Positions 30,118 to 38,627 of a stretch of DNA of 64,000 bases are shown one piece after another. The stretch is from NCBI RefSeq assembly GCF_014205275.1, contig NZ_JACHND010000001.1, positions 3,906,001 through 3,970,000 of the forward strand, in the 5' to 3' direction. The notes below the pieces were generated by a model. That model was not told where the DNA came from, did not search any database, and was given only the letters and a program-made list of their open reading frames with translations. The translations under genes and the position numbers were made by a program. Every line of letters starts with the position of its first letter. Positions within the stretch are counted from its first letter, which is position 1. The stretch is from Sphaerisporangium siamense (GTDB lineage: Bacteria; Actinomycetota; Actinomycetes; Streptosporangiales; Streptosporangiaceae).

Positions 30118-30766
30118 CCGGCGGGGCGCAGGCCGCCGCGTCGTCTTCTGGCGCCATGGGCAGACGCTCTGGAACGTCGAGCACCGGTTCCAGGGCCACA
30201 CCGACATTCCCCTGGACGAGACCGGCCTGGCGCAGGCCGCCCGGGCCGCCGCGCTGCTCGCCGCCCTGCGGCCCTCGCTGATCGTCTCCTCCCACCTTCG
30301 GCGCGCCCAGGACACCGCGTCCGCGCTCGGCGCCCTCGCCGGGCTCGACGTCAAGGTCGACAAGGATCTGCGCGAGCGTGGCGGCGGCGAGTGGGAGGGC
30401 CTGACCCGCGCGGAGATCGCCGCCGGGTGGCCCGCCGAGTACGCCGCCTGGGAGGCTCCGGGCGGCGAGGAGGTGAGCGAGGTCGCTGACCGGGTCGTGG
30501 CCGCCACACGCCGCTGGCTCGCGCACCTGGAGGACGGCGGCCTCATGGTCGTCGCCTCGCACGGCGCCGCGATCCGCCTGGGCCTCGCCCGCCTGCTCGG
30601 CCTGCCCGAGGGGCTCTGGTCGATCCTCGGCGGCCTCGGCAACTGCGCCTGGTCCGTCGTCCACGAGGGCACCAGCGGCTGGCGCCTCCTCGAACACAAC
30701 GCGGGAACGCTTCCGGAGCCGGTCAACAGCGACGACCGCCCCGAATCCGCCCCCATCGCGACCTGA
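30110..30766 (+). CDS. Histidine phosphatase family protein (phosphoglycerate-mutase-like)
   Basis: 218 aa. Catalytic motif FWRHGQTLWNVEHRFQGHTDIPL near residue 13, conserved Arg in SSHLRRAQDTA, Glu in RERGGGEWEGLT and the second His in VVASHGAAI. Commonly found beside rsfS in actinobacteria. The substrate may be a sugar phosphate or phosphoglycerate; not certain. GTG start overlaps rsfS. Confidence 0.88.
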   Translation: MSDRRGAGRRVVFWRHGQTLWNVEHRFQGHTDIPLDETGLAQAARAAALLAALRPSLIVSSHLRRAQDTASALGALAGLDVKVDKDLRERGGGEWEGLTRAEIAAGWPAEYAAWEAPGGEEVSEVADRVVAATRRWLAHLEDGGLMVVASHGAAIRLGLARLLGLPEGLWSILGGLGNCAWSVVHEGTSGWRLLEHNAGTLPEPVNSDDRPESAPIAT

Positions 30767-30948
30767 CCCCCACGTCGACAGGCTCGGTGCGGACTCCGCG
30801 CCGGGCCTTCGTCATGCGCCCGCCGGGGTCCTCACCGGCCCTGGGTCGGCGACCGGCCGTGACGGACGGGGCCATGGCGCGGATTACGATGACAATGTGT
30901 GGTCGGCCACGTGTTCCATCTGGCCGACAGGCACCCGGGGGGTGCGAA

Positions 30949-31866
30949 ATGGCCATCTTCTATGTGATCCTCGTGGTCCTGATCCTGGGCACGGCGTTGC
31001 TGGCGGCGAGCGTGCGCGTGGTCCGGCAGTTCGAACGGGGCATCGTCTTCCGGTTCGGGTGCGTGCGATCGGCGATCCGCGGACCCGGGCTCGCGCTGCT
31101 CGTGCCGATCGCCGACCGCCTGGAGAAGGTCAACCTGCAGATCATCACGATGCCGGTGCCCGCCCAGGACGGCATCACCCGCGACAACGTGACGGTTCGC
31201 GTGGACGCCGTCGTCTACTTCAACGTCGTCGACCCGATGCGGGTGACCATCGACGTCCAGGACTACATGTCCGCCATCGGCCAGGTCGCGCAGACCTCGC
31301 TGCGGTCGATCATCGGCAAGAGCGACCTGGACGACCTCCTGTCCAACCGGGAGCAGCTCAACCAGGGCCTGGAACTCATGATCGACAGCCCGGCGCTGGG
31401 CTGGGGGGTCCACATCGACCGCGTGGAGATCAAGGACGTGGCGCTGCCGGAGTCGATGAAACGGTCGATCGCCCGCCAGGCCGAAGCCGAACGGGAGCGG
31501 CGGGCCCGCGTCATCACCGCCGACGGCGAACTACAGGCCTCGGCCAAGCTGAGCCAGGCCGCGGAGGCGATGACACAGCACCCGGCCGCGCTGGAGCTCC
31601 GCCTGCTCCAGACCGTCGTCGAGGTCGCCGCCGAGAAGAACTCGACGCTCGTCCTGCCCTTCCCGGTGGAACTGCTCAGGTTCCTGGAGCGAGCCGCGCC
31701 CGGCGAGGAGACGCCCGGTGAAGAGCCCGGCCGGTCGGCCGCAGCCGCGCCGTCCGGCACGGCGCCCGCCCAGGACGACGGCCCATCGATCTCGATCACG
31801 CCGCACGTCCCGGACGCCCGCCGCTCCGAGGAGTCCACGCCCGTCGTCGGACACCCTGGCCGCTAG
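30949..31866 (+). CDS. SPFH/band 7 (stomatin-like) membrane protein
   Basis: 305 aa. One N-terminal membrane segment (MAIFYVILVVLILGTALLAAS), then the band-7 domain: VVRQFERGIVFRFG, GLALLVPIADRLEKVNLQI, NVTVRVDAVVYFNVVDP, VAQTSLRSIIG, and the Ala/Glu/Arg helix QAEAERERRARVITADGE. The last 60 residues are Pro/Gly/Ser-rich. Forms membrane scaffolds; partners such as NfeD are not adjacent. Start ATG 30949 lies after a GGGGGG stretch. Confidence 0.9.
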   Translation: MAIFYVILVVLILGTALLAASVRVVRQFERGIVFRFGCVRSAIRGPGLALLVPIADRLEKVNLQIITMPVPAQDGITRDNVTVRVDAVVYFNVVDPMRVTIDVQDYMSAIGQVAQTSLRSIIGKSDLDDLLSNREQLNQGLELMIDSPALGWGVHIDRVEIKDVALPESMKRSIARQAEAERERRARVITADGELQASAKLSQAAEAMTQHPAALELRLLQTVVEVAAEKNSTLVLPFPVELLRFLERAAPGEETPGEEPGRSAAAAPSGTAPAQDDGPSISITPHVPDARRSEESTPVVGHPGR

Positions 31867-31968
31867 GCATTTCCGCGCAAGGGTCCGAGGCAGAACCACG
31901 CCGCGATCACAGCGCCCCGGGCGACGGCCGCCGTCCTGAAAATGGGCCTCGCTGCGCTCGGGCTGTGT

Positions 31969-32472
31969 TCATGAGAGGCTGCCGCGCCTCACTCTCGCCT
32001 CCGGGTCCTGAGCTGATCGGGGGAGGGGGACCTCGGGCAACGCCCACCGCGCCCACACGACCTTGCCAGGCCGGCCGGCGAGGAAGACGACCCCCGACTC
32101 CGTAGCCAGAGCGGCCACGATGGAAAGCCCACGCCCGTGGACCGCTTGCGGTCCTGGAGTGAGACGCCGAGGCCGGCCGCCCCCGTGATCGGTGACACGG
32201 ACCCACAGCTCATGAGCCGATCGCCACAGCGCGAGCTGTATCGGGGGCGCGCCGTGGGAGATCGCGTTGGCGAGCGTCTCCGCCACCACCAGCTCGACGT
32301 CATCGGCCACGTCCATGAGAAACCAGGAGGTGAGGGTCGCCCGCACCTTGTGCCGTGCCGCGCGTACCTCCGCGGGGTTGTACGGCACTTCCCACGTGGC
32401 CACTTCCACCCCGCCAGGGATCGTGATCACGGCTGCTCCTCCGAGGCTGCCGCGATCTTCGCGGCCGTTCAT
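31969..32472 (-). CDS. ATP-binding (HATPase, RsbW-like) protein
   Basis: 167 aa, GHKL ATPase fold: N-box ELVVAETLANAISHG near residue 64, G1 region VTDHGGGRPRR, G2 region GRGLSIVAALA. This is the anti-sigma-factor type found in many copies in actinomycetes, often with an XRE regulator (WhiJ/AbaA-type loci). Its ATG overlaps the stop of the small gene upstream (32469-32756), so they are coupled. The region to the SPFH gene (31867-31968) shows nothing recognisable. Confidence 0.85.
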   Translation of the reverse strand: MNGREDRGSLGGAAVITIPGGVEVATWEVPYNPAEVRAARHKVRATLTSWFLMDVADDVELVVAETLANAISHGAPPIQLALWRSAHELWVRVTDHGGGRPRRLTPGPQAVHGRGLSIVAALATESGVVFLAGRPGKVVWARWALPEVPLPRSAQDPEARVRRGSLS

Positions 32473-32756
32473 GCCACCCTCCGCTGCCGGGGGGCCTCCG
32501 GCGGCATGATCTCCGCCTCCACCGCCCGCATCCGCTCGCACAGTTCTTCGACGCTCCGCGCGTCCTCGATCAACGGTTCGGTCTGCCAGACCGCGATGGC
32601 GTAGAACCGGCGGCTCCACAGCCCGTACATGACGTGCCACCCTGGCTCCATCCGGTCGAGCAGGTCGGCCGCCGCCTTCTTGTCCTGGTCCCAGAGCCGG
32701 GGGCGGACCTCGGTGACGAGGACACCCGGTGCGTGCCGTCCGCCCGGCCGGCTCAT
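32469..32756 (-). CDS. Small hypothetical protein coupled to the HATPase
   Basis: 95 aa, soluble, with no recognised family. Aromatic-rich centre (PGWHVMYGLWSRRFYAIAVWQTEP) and an acidic C-terminal helix (VEELCERMRAVEAEIMPPE). Overlaps the HATPase start by four bases and diverges from the XRE regulator. In WhiJ-type loci the third partner is usually a DUF397 protein, which this does not resemble. Confidence 0.65.
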   Translation of the reverse strand: MSRPGGRHAPGVLVTEVRPRLWDQDKKAAADLLDRMEPGWHVMYGLWSRRFYAIAVWQTEPLIEDARSVEELCERMRAVEAEIMPPEAPRQRRVA

Positions 32757-33023
32757 GCCGCCGCTCCCCGCCGGTACGGGGCGCGACGGCGGAGGCCGGT
32801 GTCACCCTGGGTTTCTATGACGCGAATACCGCTTATTTTGGACATTCAGCGGGAACCTCAATTTCTAATCAAATACATCCGTATGGTGCGGTCATCGCCT
32901 GTGGGGGTGGCGTTTGCGCGTCCGTTTTCGGTGACGCGCTGCCATAGTGGGAATCATCCGCGAGGACGGCGGAAGTCCGACCTGGTGAACGGGCACGTTC
33001 ACCAGCCGATCACCAGGAGTCCG
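32757..33023. promoter_or_regulatory. AT-rich divergent promoter region of the XRE/HATPase locus
   Basis: Between the divergent 95-aa gene and the XRE regulator. Bases 32812-32890 are markedly AT-rich (for example TATTTTGGACATTC and TTTCTAATCAAATAC), unlike the rest of the window, as expected for promoters or regulator binding. No single palindrome stands out. Confidence 0.45.
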
Positions 33024-34307
33024 ATGGCCGATCTTTCTCCCGCCTGGCCGCGATTCGGCGCCGCTCTGCGCCAGTGGCGCGAGTCCCGGCGAATGGGGTT
33101 ACGCGAGACCGCGTCGGTGATCCACATCGATCATTCGCTGCTCAGCAAATGGGAGACGGGTCAGCGCCCCGTACCGGCCGAGCATGCCGCCCGCTTGGAT
33201 GCCGCCCTCGGTGCAGAGGGGCTGATAACGGCACTTCACGCCGCAATCACCGAATCGGATGAATTGCGAAGTACGCTGCTGGAAAAGCAGCTCACTTCTT
33301 CCGGTGAGGACACCATGGAACGACGTGCGGCCATGCAAATCCTGACAGCCATCGGCGCGGGTGCGGCAATACCCGCGAACGCCTTGGAGGACGTCTTCGC
33401 CGCGATCGAGCGCGCGACCGGTGACCGCCTCGACCTGGACGACTGGGAACGCAGGCTCTACGAGTACAGCCATCTGATCACCAGGCGGCCGGTGGGATTT
33501 CTGATCAATGACCTGACCGCCGACGTACTCGCTCTCGGGCGCATCCTCGAACGGGGCCAGTCGCCCAGCGCGCAGGCCGGGTTGCTCCGTGTCGGAGCAG
33601 GGCTCTCCGGGCTGCTGGCGACGGAGTTCGGAGACACGGGGGACCGGCGTGCCGCGCGCCTCGCGTGGCGGTCCGCTCGCCGTGCCGCCGACGCCTCAGG
33701 TGATCGCGAAATGTCGGTGTGGGTCCGTGCGAAGGAGGCATCCGATACACGCCATGCGGATGTTCCGTTCCACGTCGTCGCGGAGTTGGCGGATCAGGCC
33801 GTCCAGATAGCGGATGGAGTACCCAGCTATGGGCATATGCGGGCGCACTCCGTCCGCGCATGGATAGCGGCCGAGCGGGGTGACCATGCCATGGCCCGCG
33901 CCGAGCTGCAAGCCTTCGTCCAGACCTTCGAGAAACTTCCTGACAGATCCGGCCCGAACATCGACCCTGCGGCTTTCGGACTGGCAGAGGCTTATGTGCT
34001 ATGGCAGATAGCGCACGTTCACACGCGTACCGGGCACGAGAGGGCAGCGGAATCCATTGATCAGGCGCTCGCTATCTATCCGAGAGACGCACAAGGGCCC
34101 AGATTGCTCCTACACCTCATCCGTTCCGCTGACCTCGTACGGCACCGCGAGATCGACGAGGGGATCGGCCATGCCTTGGAGACGCTCCAGAGAATGCCCG
34201 TGACCACTCCGAGGGCACGGCATATGGCGGCCGAAGTCTTCGCCGCCCTGCCGGACAAGGCCAGGGGGCTGCCCGCCGCCCGAGAGTTGCGCAAGCTCAC
34301 GGCGTAG
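33024..34307 (+). CDS. XRE-family transcriptional regulator with TPR-like C-terminus
   Basis: 427 aa. N-terminal helix-turn-helix (about residues 10-70: LRQWRESRRMGLRETASVIHIDHSLLSKWETGQRPVP), a short linker, then a long helical region with tetratricopeptide-like repeats (about 150-420). Such proteins in actinomycetes occur with HATPase partners. Lower GC than core genes. ATG 33024 follows CAGGAG at 33014-33019. Likely binds the AT-rich intergenic region upstream; inference. Confidence 0.85.
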   Translation: MADLSPAWPRFGAALRQWRESRRMGLRETASVIHIDHSLLSKWETGQRPVPAEHAARLDAALGAEGLITALHAAITESDELRSTLLEKQLTSSGEDTMERRAAMQILTAIGAGAAIPANALEDVFAAIERATGDRLDLDDWERRLYEYSHLITRRPVGFLINDLTADVLALGRILERGQSPSAQAGLLRVGAGLSGLLATEFGDTGDRRAARLAWRSARRAADASGDREMSVWVRAKEASDTRHADVPFHVVAELADQAVQIADGVPSYGHMRAHSVRAWIAAERGDHAMARAELQAFVQTFEKLPDRSGPNIDPAAFGLAEAYVLWQIAHVHTRTGHERAAESIDQALAIYPRDAQGPRLLLHLIRSADLVRHREIDEGIGHALETLQRMPVTTPRARHMAAEVFAALPDKARGLPAARELRKLTA

Positions 34308-34506
34308 GGGGCTCCGAAAGCAGCCGATACTTATACGCGCCGTCGGCCGCCTCGCCGGGTCTACGTGCGCACCTGGTCGCAGGTGTCCGCCAGGTGGGGG
34401 TGAACTCCCCAATGAACACGGTCCGAGCGAAGCGAGGCCCGTTTCCCGGGCGGCGGCAGTGCCGGGGCGCTGTCGAAGGTCGTGAGGGTTGACCAACCCG
34501 GACCCC

Positions 34507-34527
34507 TATGTAAAAGTTTTACGTATG
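34507..34527. promoter_or_regulatory. Palindromic operator candidate at the PadR gene start
   Basis: GTAAAAGTTTTAC (perfect around one central base) within ATGTAAAAGTTTTACGTAT, which overlaps the ATG at 34525. PadR proteins bind ATGT-8/10-ACAT-like sites and usually repress themselves, so this is a good autoregulation site. Confidence 0.6.
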
Positions 34528-34857
34528 CCTCCGCAGATGACAGTGGCCGTGGTGACGTTGCTCAAGGTGTTTCTTGAGGATCCGGGGCGGGAGCGTTACG
34601 GCTATGACCTCATGAAAGAGACCGGGTTTCCGAGTGGGAAGATCTATCCGCTGCTGGCCAGGCTGCGCGGGGCGGGGTGGCTGGCGGTGGTCGAGGAGGA
34701 CGTCGACCCGGCCGTGGCGGGGCGGCCGGCGCGGCGCGGGTACCGGCTGACCGACGACGGGATCCAGGTGGCGCGGCTGGAGCTCGCGAAGCTCAGCGAG
34801 CGGCTGCGGCCGTCCTCGGGCCTCGGGGCCCTGCGACCGGAGCAGGGGTTGCGGTGA
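34525..34857 (+). CDS. PadR-family transcriptional regulator
   Basis: 110 aa. Winged helix with MTVAVVTLLKVFLEDPGRERYGYDLMKETGFPSGKIYPLLARLRGAGWL, typical of the short (PadR-s2) group. ATG 34525 is chosen because it lies beside the palindrome; an upstream in-frame start at 34489 would contain it. Overlaps the next gene (GTGA). Likely controls the PadR-TPR-TIM barrel operon. Confidence 0.85.
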   Translation: MPPQMTVAVVTLLKVFLEDPGRERYGYDLMKETGFPSGKIYPLLARLRGAGWLAVVEEDVDPAVAGRPARRGYRLTDDGIQVARLELAKLSERLRPSSGLGALRPEQGLR

Positions 34858-36158
34858 GCGGCTTCCTGTCCGGACTGAGCGCCGTGGTGGCGTTCGCCGG
34901 GCTGCTCGGGGCCGCCGTCGTCGTCAACCTGGTGAGCGAGGAGGTACGGATGCGCCTCGAAAGGCTACCCTTCGTGATCTTACGTCTCGCCGCGCGCCGG
35001 ATCCCGCCGGAGTTACGCGACGAGATCTACGGCAACACGTTGCTGCCGGAGCTGCACTACCTGCTCAGCGAAGAGACCGGATCGGGGCCGATAACCCGGC
35101 TGGTCGCCGCGAACCGGTGGGCGTTGTCCATGTTCGTGCGCCAGGGCGGCTCGCGCACGGCGAAGGGGCTGAACGCGTGCGCCCCTCCCGTCATGGACGG
35201 GTTCGAGGACATCCGCCAGCTTCCCCGGAGCCGGCGCAAGCGCTTCGAGGCGCTGACCACGCGGCTGGGCGAGCTGTGCGACCGTCCCGCCGAGATCTTC
35301 GAGGACGACGCCCTGGCCCGCCTCGTGTCCGGCGTGGCCATCGCCTGTGAGGCCCTCGTCAACGACCGGGCCGAGCGGCGGGCCCTGGCCCTCGCCGTGC
35401 CGCTCATCGCCGGCTCGCATCCGCTGACCCGGCGGCTGGGCCACGACCACCCCGCCGTCCTCAACCTGCGCCGCGCCCACGCGCACGCGCGGCTGCAACT
35501 CGGCCATGCGGACGCCGAGAGGCTGCTGCGCGAGCTGTACCAGGACGAGACCCGTGCGTACGGCCACGACGACCCGCGAAGCTTCCGCACGTTGCACCTC
35601 CTCATGTGGGCGGTGGCGAACGCGGGCCGCCTCGAAGAGGCCGAGGCCGGACTGCTCCTCCTGGAAGCGCGCATGGGGCGCCAGGCGGGCCTCGATCTGC
35701 CCTTGCTCCTGCACGTCCGGTGCAAGCGGAGCTGGATCCAGAGCGAGCTGGGCAAGCGGGACGCGGCGGTGGAGGGCTACAGCGGGGTCATCGCGGGCCG
35801 TTCGGGCGAGCTGGGCGCCACGCACGGCGACACCTTGGACGCCATGCACAGCCTCGGCAAGCTGCGCGTCCGGGCGGGTGAGGGCACGTGGGCCGTGGCC
35901 ACCCTCGCCCGGGCGTACGCCGAGCGCAGGCGCCTGCAGGGGCGTCGCCATCCCGACACCCTGGAGACCGAGAAGTACCTGGCCCTGGCCCGCTTCCAGG
36001 CCGCCGGAGACGAGGGCGCGTTCGCGCGCCGCCGGCTGCTGTGGCGGCTCCGCCGGATCCGCAGGGCGCAGATCCGCTCGCGCGAGGCCGCCCACCCCGA
36101 CACGCTCGACACCCAGCGCTGGATCACCTCGCTCACCAAGCCCCTGGAGACGTCATGA
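34854..36158 (+). CDS. Membrane-anchored tetratricopeptide-like protein
   Basis: 434 aa. One N-terminal hydrophobic segment (about residues 3-24), then helical sequence with repeats of the tetratricopeptide kind in the second half (for example RLEEAEAGLLLLEARMG; GHDDPRSFRTLHLLMWAVANAG; HGDTLDAMHSLGKLRVRAGE; HPDTLETEKYLALARFQAAGD). The HPDTL phrases recall TPR_10/12 repeats of actinomycete signalling proteins. No catalytic domain seen. Coupled to PadR (GTGA) and to the TIM-barrel gene (ATGA). Confidence 0.65.
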   Translation: MSGFLSGLSAVVAFAGLLGAAVVVNLVSEEVRMRLERLPFVILRLAARRIPPELRDEIYGNTLLPELHYLLSEETGSGPITRLVAANRWALSMFVRQGGSRTAKGLNACAPPVMDGFEDIRQLPRSRRKRFEALTTRLGELCDRPAEIFEDDALARLVSGVAIACEALVNDRAERRALALAVPLIAGSHPLTRRLGHDHPAVLNLRRAHAHARLQLGHADAERLLRELYQDETRAYGHDDPRSFRTLHLLMWAVANAGRLEEAEAGLLLLEARMGRQAGLDLPLLLHVRCKRSWIQSELGKRDAAVEGYSGVIAGRSGELGATHGDTLDAMHSLGKLRVRAGEGTWAVATLARAYAERRRLQGRRHPDTLETEKYLALARFQAAGDEGAFARRRLLWRLRRIRRAQIRSREAAHPDTLDTQRWITSLTKPLETS

Positions 36159-37105
36159 AGCTCGGCCTGCTCACCGCGTGCCTGGGCGCGCAGTCGCTGG
36201 ACGAGGTCGCCGCGTGGGCCTCCCAGGCCGGATACGAGGCCCTGGAGATCGCGACCTGGCCGAAGGGCACCGGGCACGTCCACCAGGCCGCGCACCTCGA
36301 CGTGGAGAACTTCTCCGCGGCCGACGCCGAGCGGGTCCGGGAGCTGATGGACCGGCACGCGCTCACCGTCCCCGCGCTGACGTACTGCGACAACAACCTG
36401 CATCCCGACGAACGGCGGCGTGAGGCGATCCACCGGCACCTGCGGTCGGTCATCGACACCGCGGCGGCGCTGCGGGTGCCGTACGTGTGCACGTTCGTCG
36501 GGCGGGACGTCACCCTGCCGGTGGCCGACAACCTCAAGCTCGCCGAACGGCACCTGCGCCCGCTCGCCGAGTACGCGGCCGGGCGCGGCGTGGGCCTGCT
36601 CGCCGAGAACTGCCCGATGGAGGGCTGGCATCCCGACGGCTACCCCGGCAACCTCGCCTACTCGCCCGAGCTGTGGGACTGGATGTCCGGCCTCGGCTTC
36701 CGCCTCACCTACGACCCCTCCCACCTGCCCTGGCTCGGCATCGACCCGATCGACGCCCTGCGGTACGCCCTGCGGCGCGGCATGGTCGCCCACGTCCAGG
36801 CCAAGGACATCGAGATCGACGAGCGCGCCCGCACCCGCCACGGCGTCTTCGGCAAGACCGCCGAGCGCGCCTCGCCGACCGACGTCGGATGGTGGCGCTA
36901 CCGCGTCCCCGGCCGCGGCGTCATCGACTGGAACCGCGTCATCGACACCCTCTACGACCACGGCTACGACGGCACCGTCGCCGTTGAGCACGAAGACCCG
37001 ATTTGGGGCGGCTCCCTGCCCCGAATCCACCAGGGCCTGCGGATCGCCGCCGCCACCTTGCGCCCGTTCATCACCCCCGAGATTGGCGACGCCTCCTCTC
37101 CGTGA
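36155..37105 (+). CDS. Sugar phosphate isomerase/epimerase family TIM barrel protein
   Basis: 316 aa, xylose-isomerase-like (AP endonuclease 2) barrel: KLGLLTACLGAQSLDEVAAWASQAGYEALEIATWP at the N-terminus, ENCPMEGW, YDPSHLPWLGIDPIDAL, HVQAKDIEID and VEHEDPIWGG carry likely metal ligands (Glu, Asp/His, His, Glu). Probably a sugar or inositol-type isomerase. Overlaps the TPR gene by four bases; pairing of a barrel enzyme with PadR and TPR protein is unexplained. Confidence 0.82.
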   Translation: MKLGLLTACLGAQSLDEVAAWASQAGYEALEIATWPKGTGHVHQAAHLDVENFSAADAERVRELMDRHALTVPALTYCDNNLHPDERRREAIHRHLRSVIDTAAALRVPYVCTFVGRDVTLPVADNLKLAERHLRPLAEYAAGRGVGLLAENCPMEGWHPDGYPGNLAYSPELWDWMSGLGFRLTYDPSHLPWLGIDPIDALRYALRRGMVAHVQAKDIEIDERARTRHGVFGKTAERASPTDVGWWRYRVPGRGVIDWNRVIDTLYDHGYDGTVAVEHEDPIWGGSLPRIHQGLRIAAATLRPFITPEIGDASSP

Positions 37106-37145
37106 CGCGGCGGCCCCGAGGGGTTTCCGGGGCGGATGGTGTCAA

Positions 37146-37174
37146 TTAGGTGAACGAGGGGCTGTGGCTATATG
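37146..37174 (+). promoter_or_regulatory. Promoter of tRNA-Ala copy 1
   Basis: TTAGGT, 17-base spacer, TATATG, ending 41 bases before the mature tRNA. Good housekeeping-sigma spacing. Confidence 0.6.
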
Positions 37175-37215
37175 CTCTCCGAGCGCCGTGACGGGAGTAC
37201 CCATAGCGGCGACAA

Positions 37216-37288
37216 GGGGCTATAGCGCAGTTGGTAGCGCGCCTCCATGGCATGGAGGAGGTCTGGGGTTCGAATCCCCATAGCTCCA
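37216..37288 (+). tRNA. tRNA-Ala (anticodon GGC), copy 1
   Basis: 73 bases fold as a cloverleaf: acceptor GGGGCTA/TAGCTCC with the G3-U70 pair that identifies alanine tRNA, D arm GCGC, anticodon stem CCTCC/GGAGG with loop ATGGCAT, T arm TGGGG/CCCCA with TTCGAAT. CCA is not encoded. Differs from copies 2 and 3 at two positions (TATAGC instead of TATGGC; GTTGG instead of GCTGG). Confidence 0.97.
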
Positions 37289-37299
37289 CTTCCGATGAA

Positions 37300-37333
37300 A
37301 GCCCAGGCCGGGAATCGTTTCCTCGCCTGGGCT
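37300..37333 (+). terminator. Hairpin after tRNA-Ala copy 1
   Basis: AGCCCAGGC pairs with GCCTGGGCT across a 16-base loop, 12 bases after the tRNA. Confidence 0.6.
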
Positions 37334-37450
37334 CGCTCGTTTCCCAGGCTTTCGCCGTCCGGAGGGGCGGCGAGTCGGCCATTCACGCCTTGTTGGGCGT
37401 GCTCCCGTGACAGACGCACCCTTGACCGTGCCGAACCCCCGTGTTCTGCT

Positions 37451-37481
37451 GATGTAACTAGTTGCTGTAACTAGTTACATC
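37451..37481. promoter_or_regulatory. Nested palindromic operator upstream of the oxidase/amidohydrolase cassette
   Basis: Outer arms GATGTAACTAG and CTAGTTACATC are a perfect inverted repeat. Inside, TGTAACTAGTTACA (37466-37479) is a perfect 14-bp palindrome, and the motif TGTAACTAGTT occurs twice, 13 bases apart. It ends 12 bases before the start codon, where a repressor would block initiation. The LacI gene downstream or the GntR gene further on are candidate binders; a centre of TA rather than CG is unusual for LacI. Confidence 0.75.
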
Positions 37482-37493
37482 GAGAGGTGCGGC

Positions 37494-38618
37494 ATGGTCG
37501 AGCACGTGGTCGTGATCGGTGCCGGCGTCTACGGCGCGGCGGTGGCCGCCGCGCTGACGCGGCGGGGCGCCCGGGTCACCGTCGTGGACGCCGGCGCCCC
37601 GGCGGGCGGGACCTCCGGGGCGACGTTCTCGTGGGTCAACTCCTGCGGTAAGCGGCCGCGGTCGTACCACGATCTCAACGTCGCGGGCATGGCGGCCCAC
37701 CGGAGGCTGGCGGCCGACGTGCCGCACGGCGACTGGTACCACGAGGGCGGCAACCTCGAATGGGCCGCCGACGACGCCGGGCGCGCGGAACTGCGCGGCA
37801 AGGTCGCAGGCGTCCTCGACTACGGATACGAGGCGCGGTGGCTGAGCCGGGCCGAGGCGCTGCGCCTGGAACCGGACATGGACCCGGCCGGGCTACCGGA
37901 CGACGAGATCGCCTACTTCCCCCGCGAAGGCTGGATCGAGCCGGTCCGACTGATCGGCCACCTGCTGTCCAGTGCGGTGGCCGGGGGTGCGGAACCGGTG
38001 GCGTACGACGGCGTCACCGGGCTGGAGGTGACCGCGGGCATGGTGCGCGCCGTGTGGCTCGCCTCCGGACGACGACTCCTCGCGGACGCGGTCGTGAACT
38101 GCGCGGGACCACAGGCCGCCGCGATCGCCGAGCTCGCCGGGCTCGTGCTGCCCATGCGCAACACCCGCGGCGTGCTCGTCTCCACCTCACCGGTCGCGGT
38201 CTCGCCGTCGCGCGTCATCCATTCCCCGCACGTCCACCTACGCCCGGACGGCGGCGGGCGCGTCCTGCTGCACACCCATGAGATCGACGGCGCGGCGCAC
38301 GTCTCCGGCGCCGGGGAGATCAGCGTCGATCCGTCGGCCGTCGGCAAGGTCGTCGAGGCCGGTCGTGCGCTGTATCCGGGACTCCGCGCGGCGACCGTGG
38401 AGGGGGTCCGGGTCGGTGAACGGCCCATCCCCGGCGATGGCCTGCCGGTGCTCGGCCGGGTCGTCGCGCTGCCCAACTTCCACTTCGCGGTCTCGCACAG
38501 CGGCGCGACGCTGAGCGTGCACGCCGGTGACCTGGTCGCCGGCGAGGTGCTCGGCGAGAACCAGGACGAGGCGCTGGCGGCGTTCCGGTTCGAGCGGCCG
38601 GCGCTTGCGGCCCGGTGA
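37494..38618 (+). CDS. FAD-dependent oxidoreductase (D-amino acid oxidase/DAO family)
   Basis: 374 aa. N-terminal dinucleotide-binding site VVVIGAGVYGAAVAAALTRRGARVTVVDAG, substrate-binding middle domain, and C-terminal GDGLPVLGRVVALPNFHFAVSHSGATLS typical of DAO-fold enzymes that oxidise amines or amino acids. ATG 37494 is preceded by GAGAGGTG. Upstream is the nested operator; nine bases separate it from the amidohydrolase gene. Confidence 0.85.
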   Translation: MVEHVVVIGAGVYGAAVAAALTRRGARVTVVDAGAPAGGTSGATFSWVNSCGKRPRSYHDLNVAGMAAHRRLAADVPHGDWYHEGGNLEWAADDAGRAELRGKVAGVLDYGYEARWLSRAEALRLEPDMDPAGLPDDEIAYFPREGWIEPVRLIGHLLSSAVAGGAEPVAYDGVTGLEVTAGMVRAVWLASGRRLLADAVVNCAGPQAAAIAELAGLVLPMRNTRGVLVSTSPVAVSPSRVIHSPHVHLRPDGGGRVLLHTHEIDGAAHVSGAGEISVDPSAVGKVVEAGRALYPGLRAATVEGVRVGERPIPGDGLPVLGRVVALPNFHFAVSHSGATLSVHAGDLVAGEVLGENQDEALAAFRFERPALAAR

Positions 38619-38627
38619 GGAGGAATC

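Noticed and set aside
34308-34506. Riboswitch or small RNA upstream of padR
   Set aside because: Only short weak hairpins are seen and no known riboswitch core.
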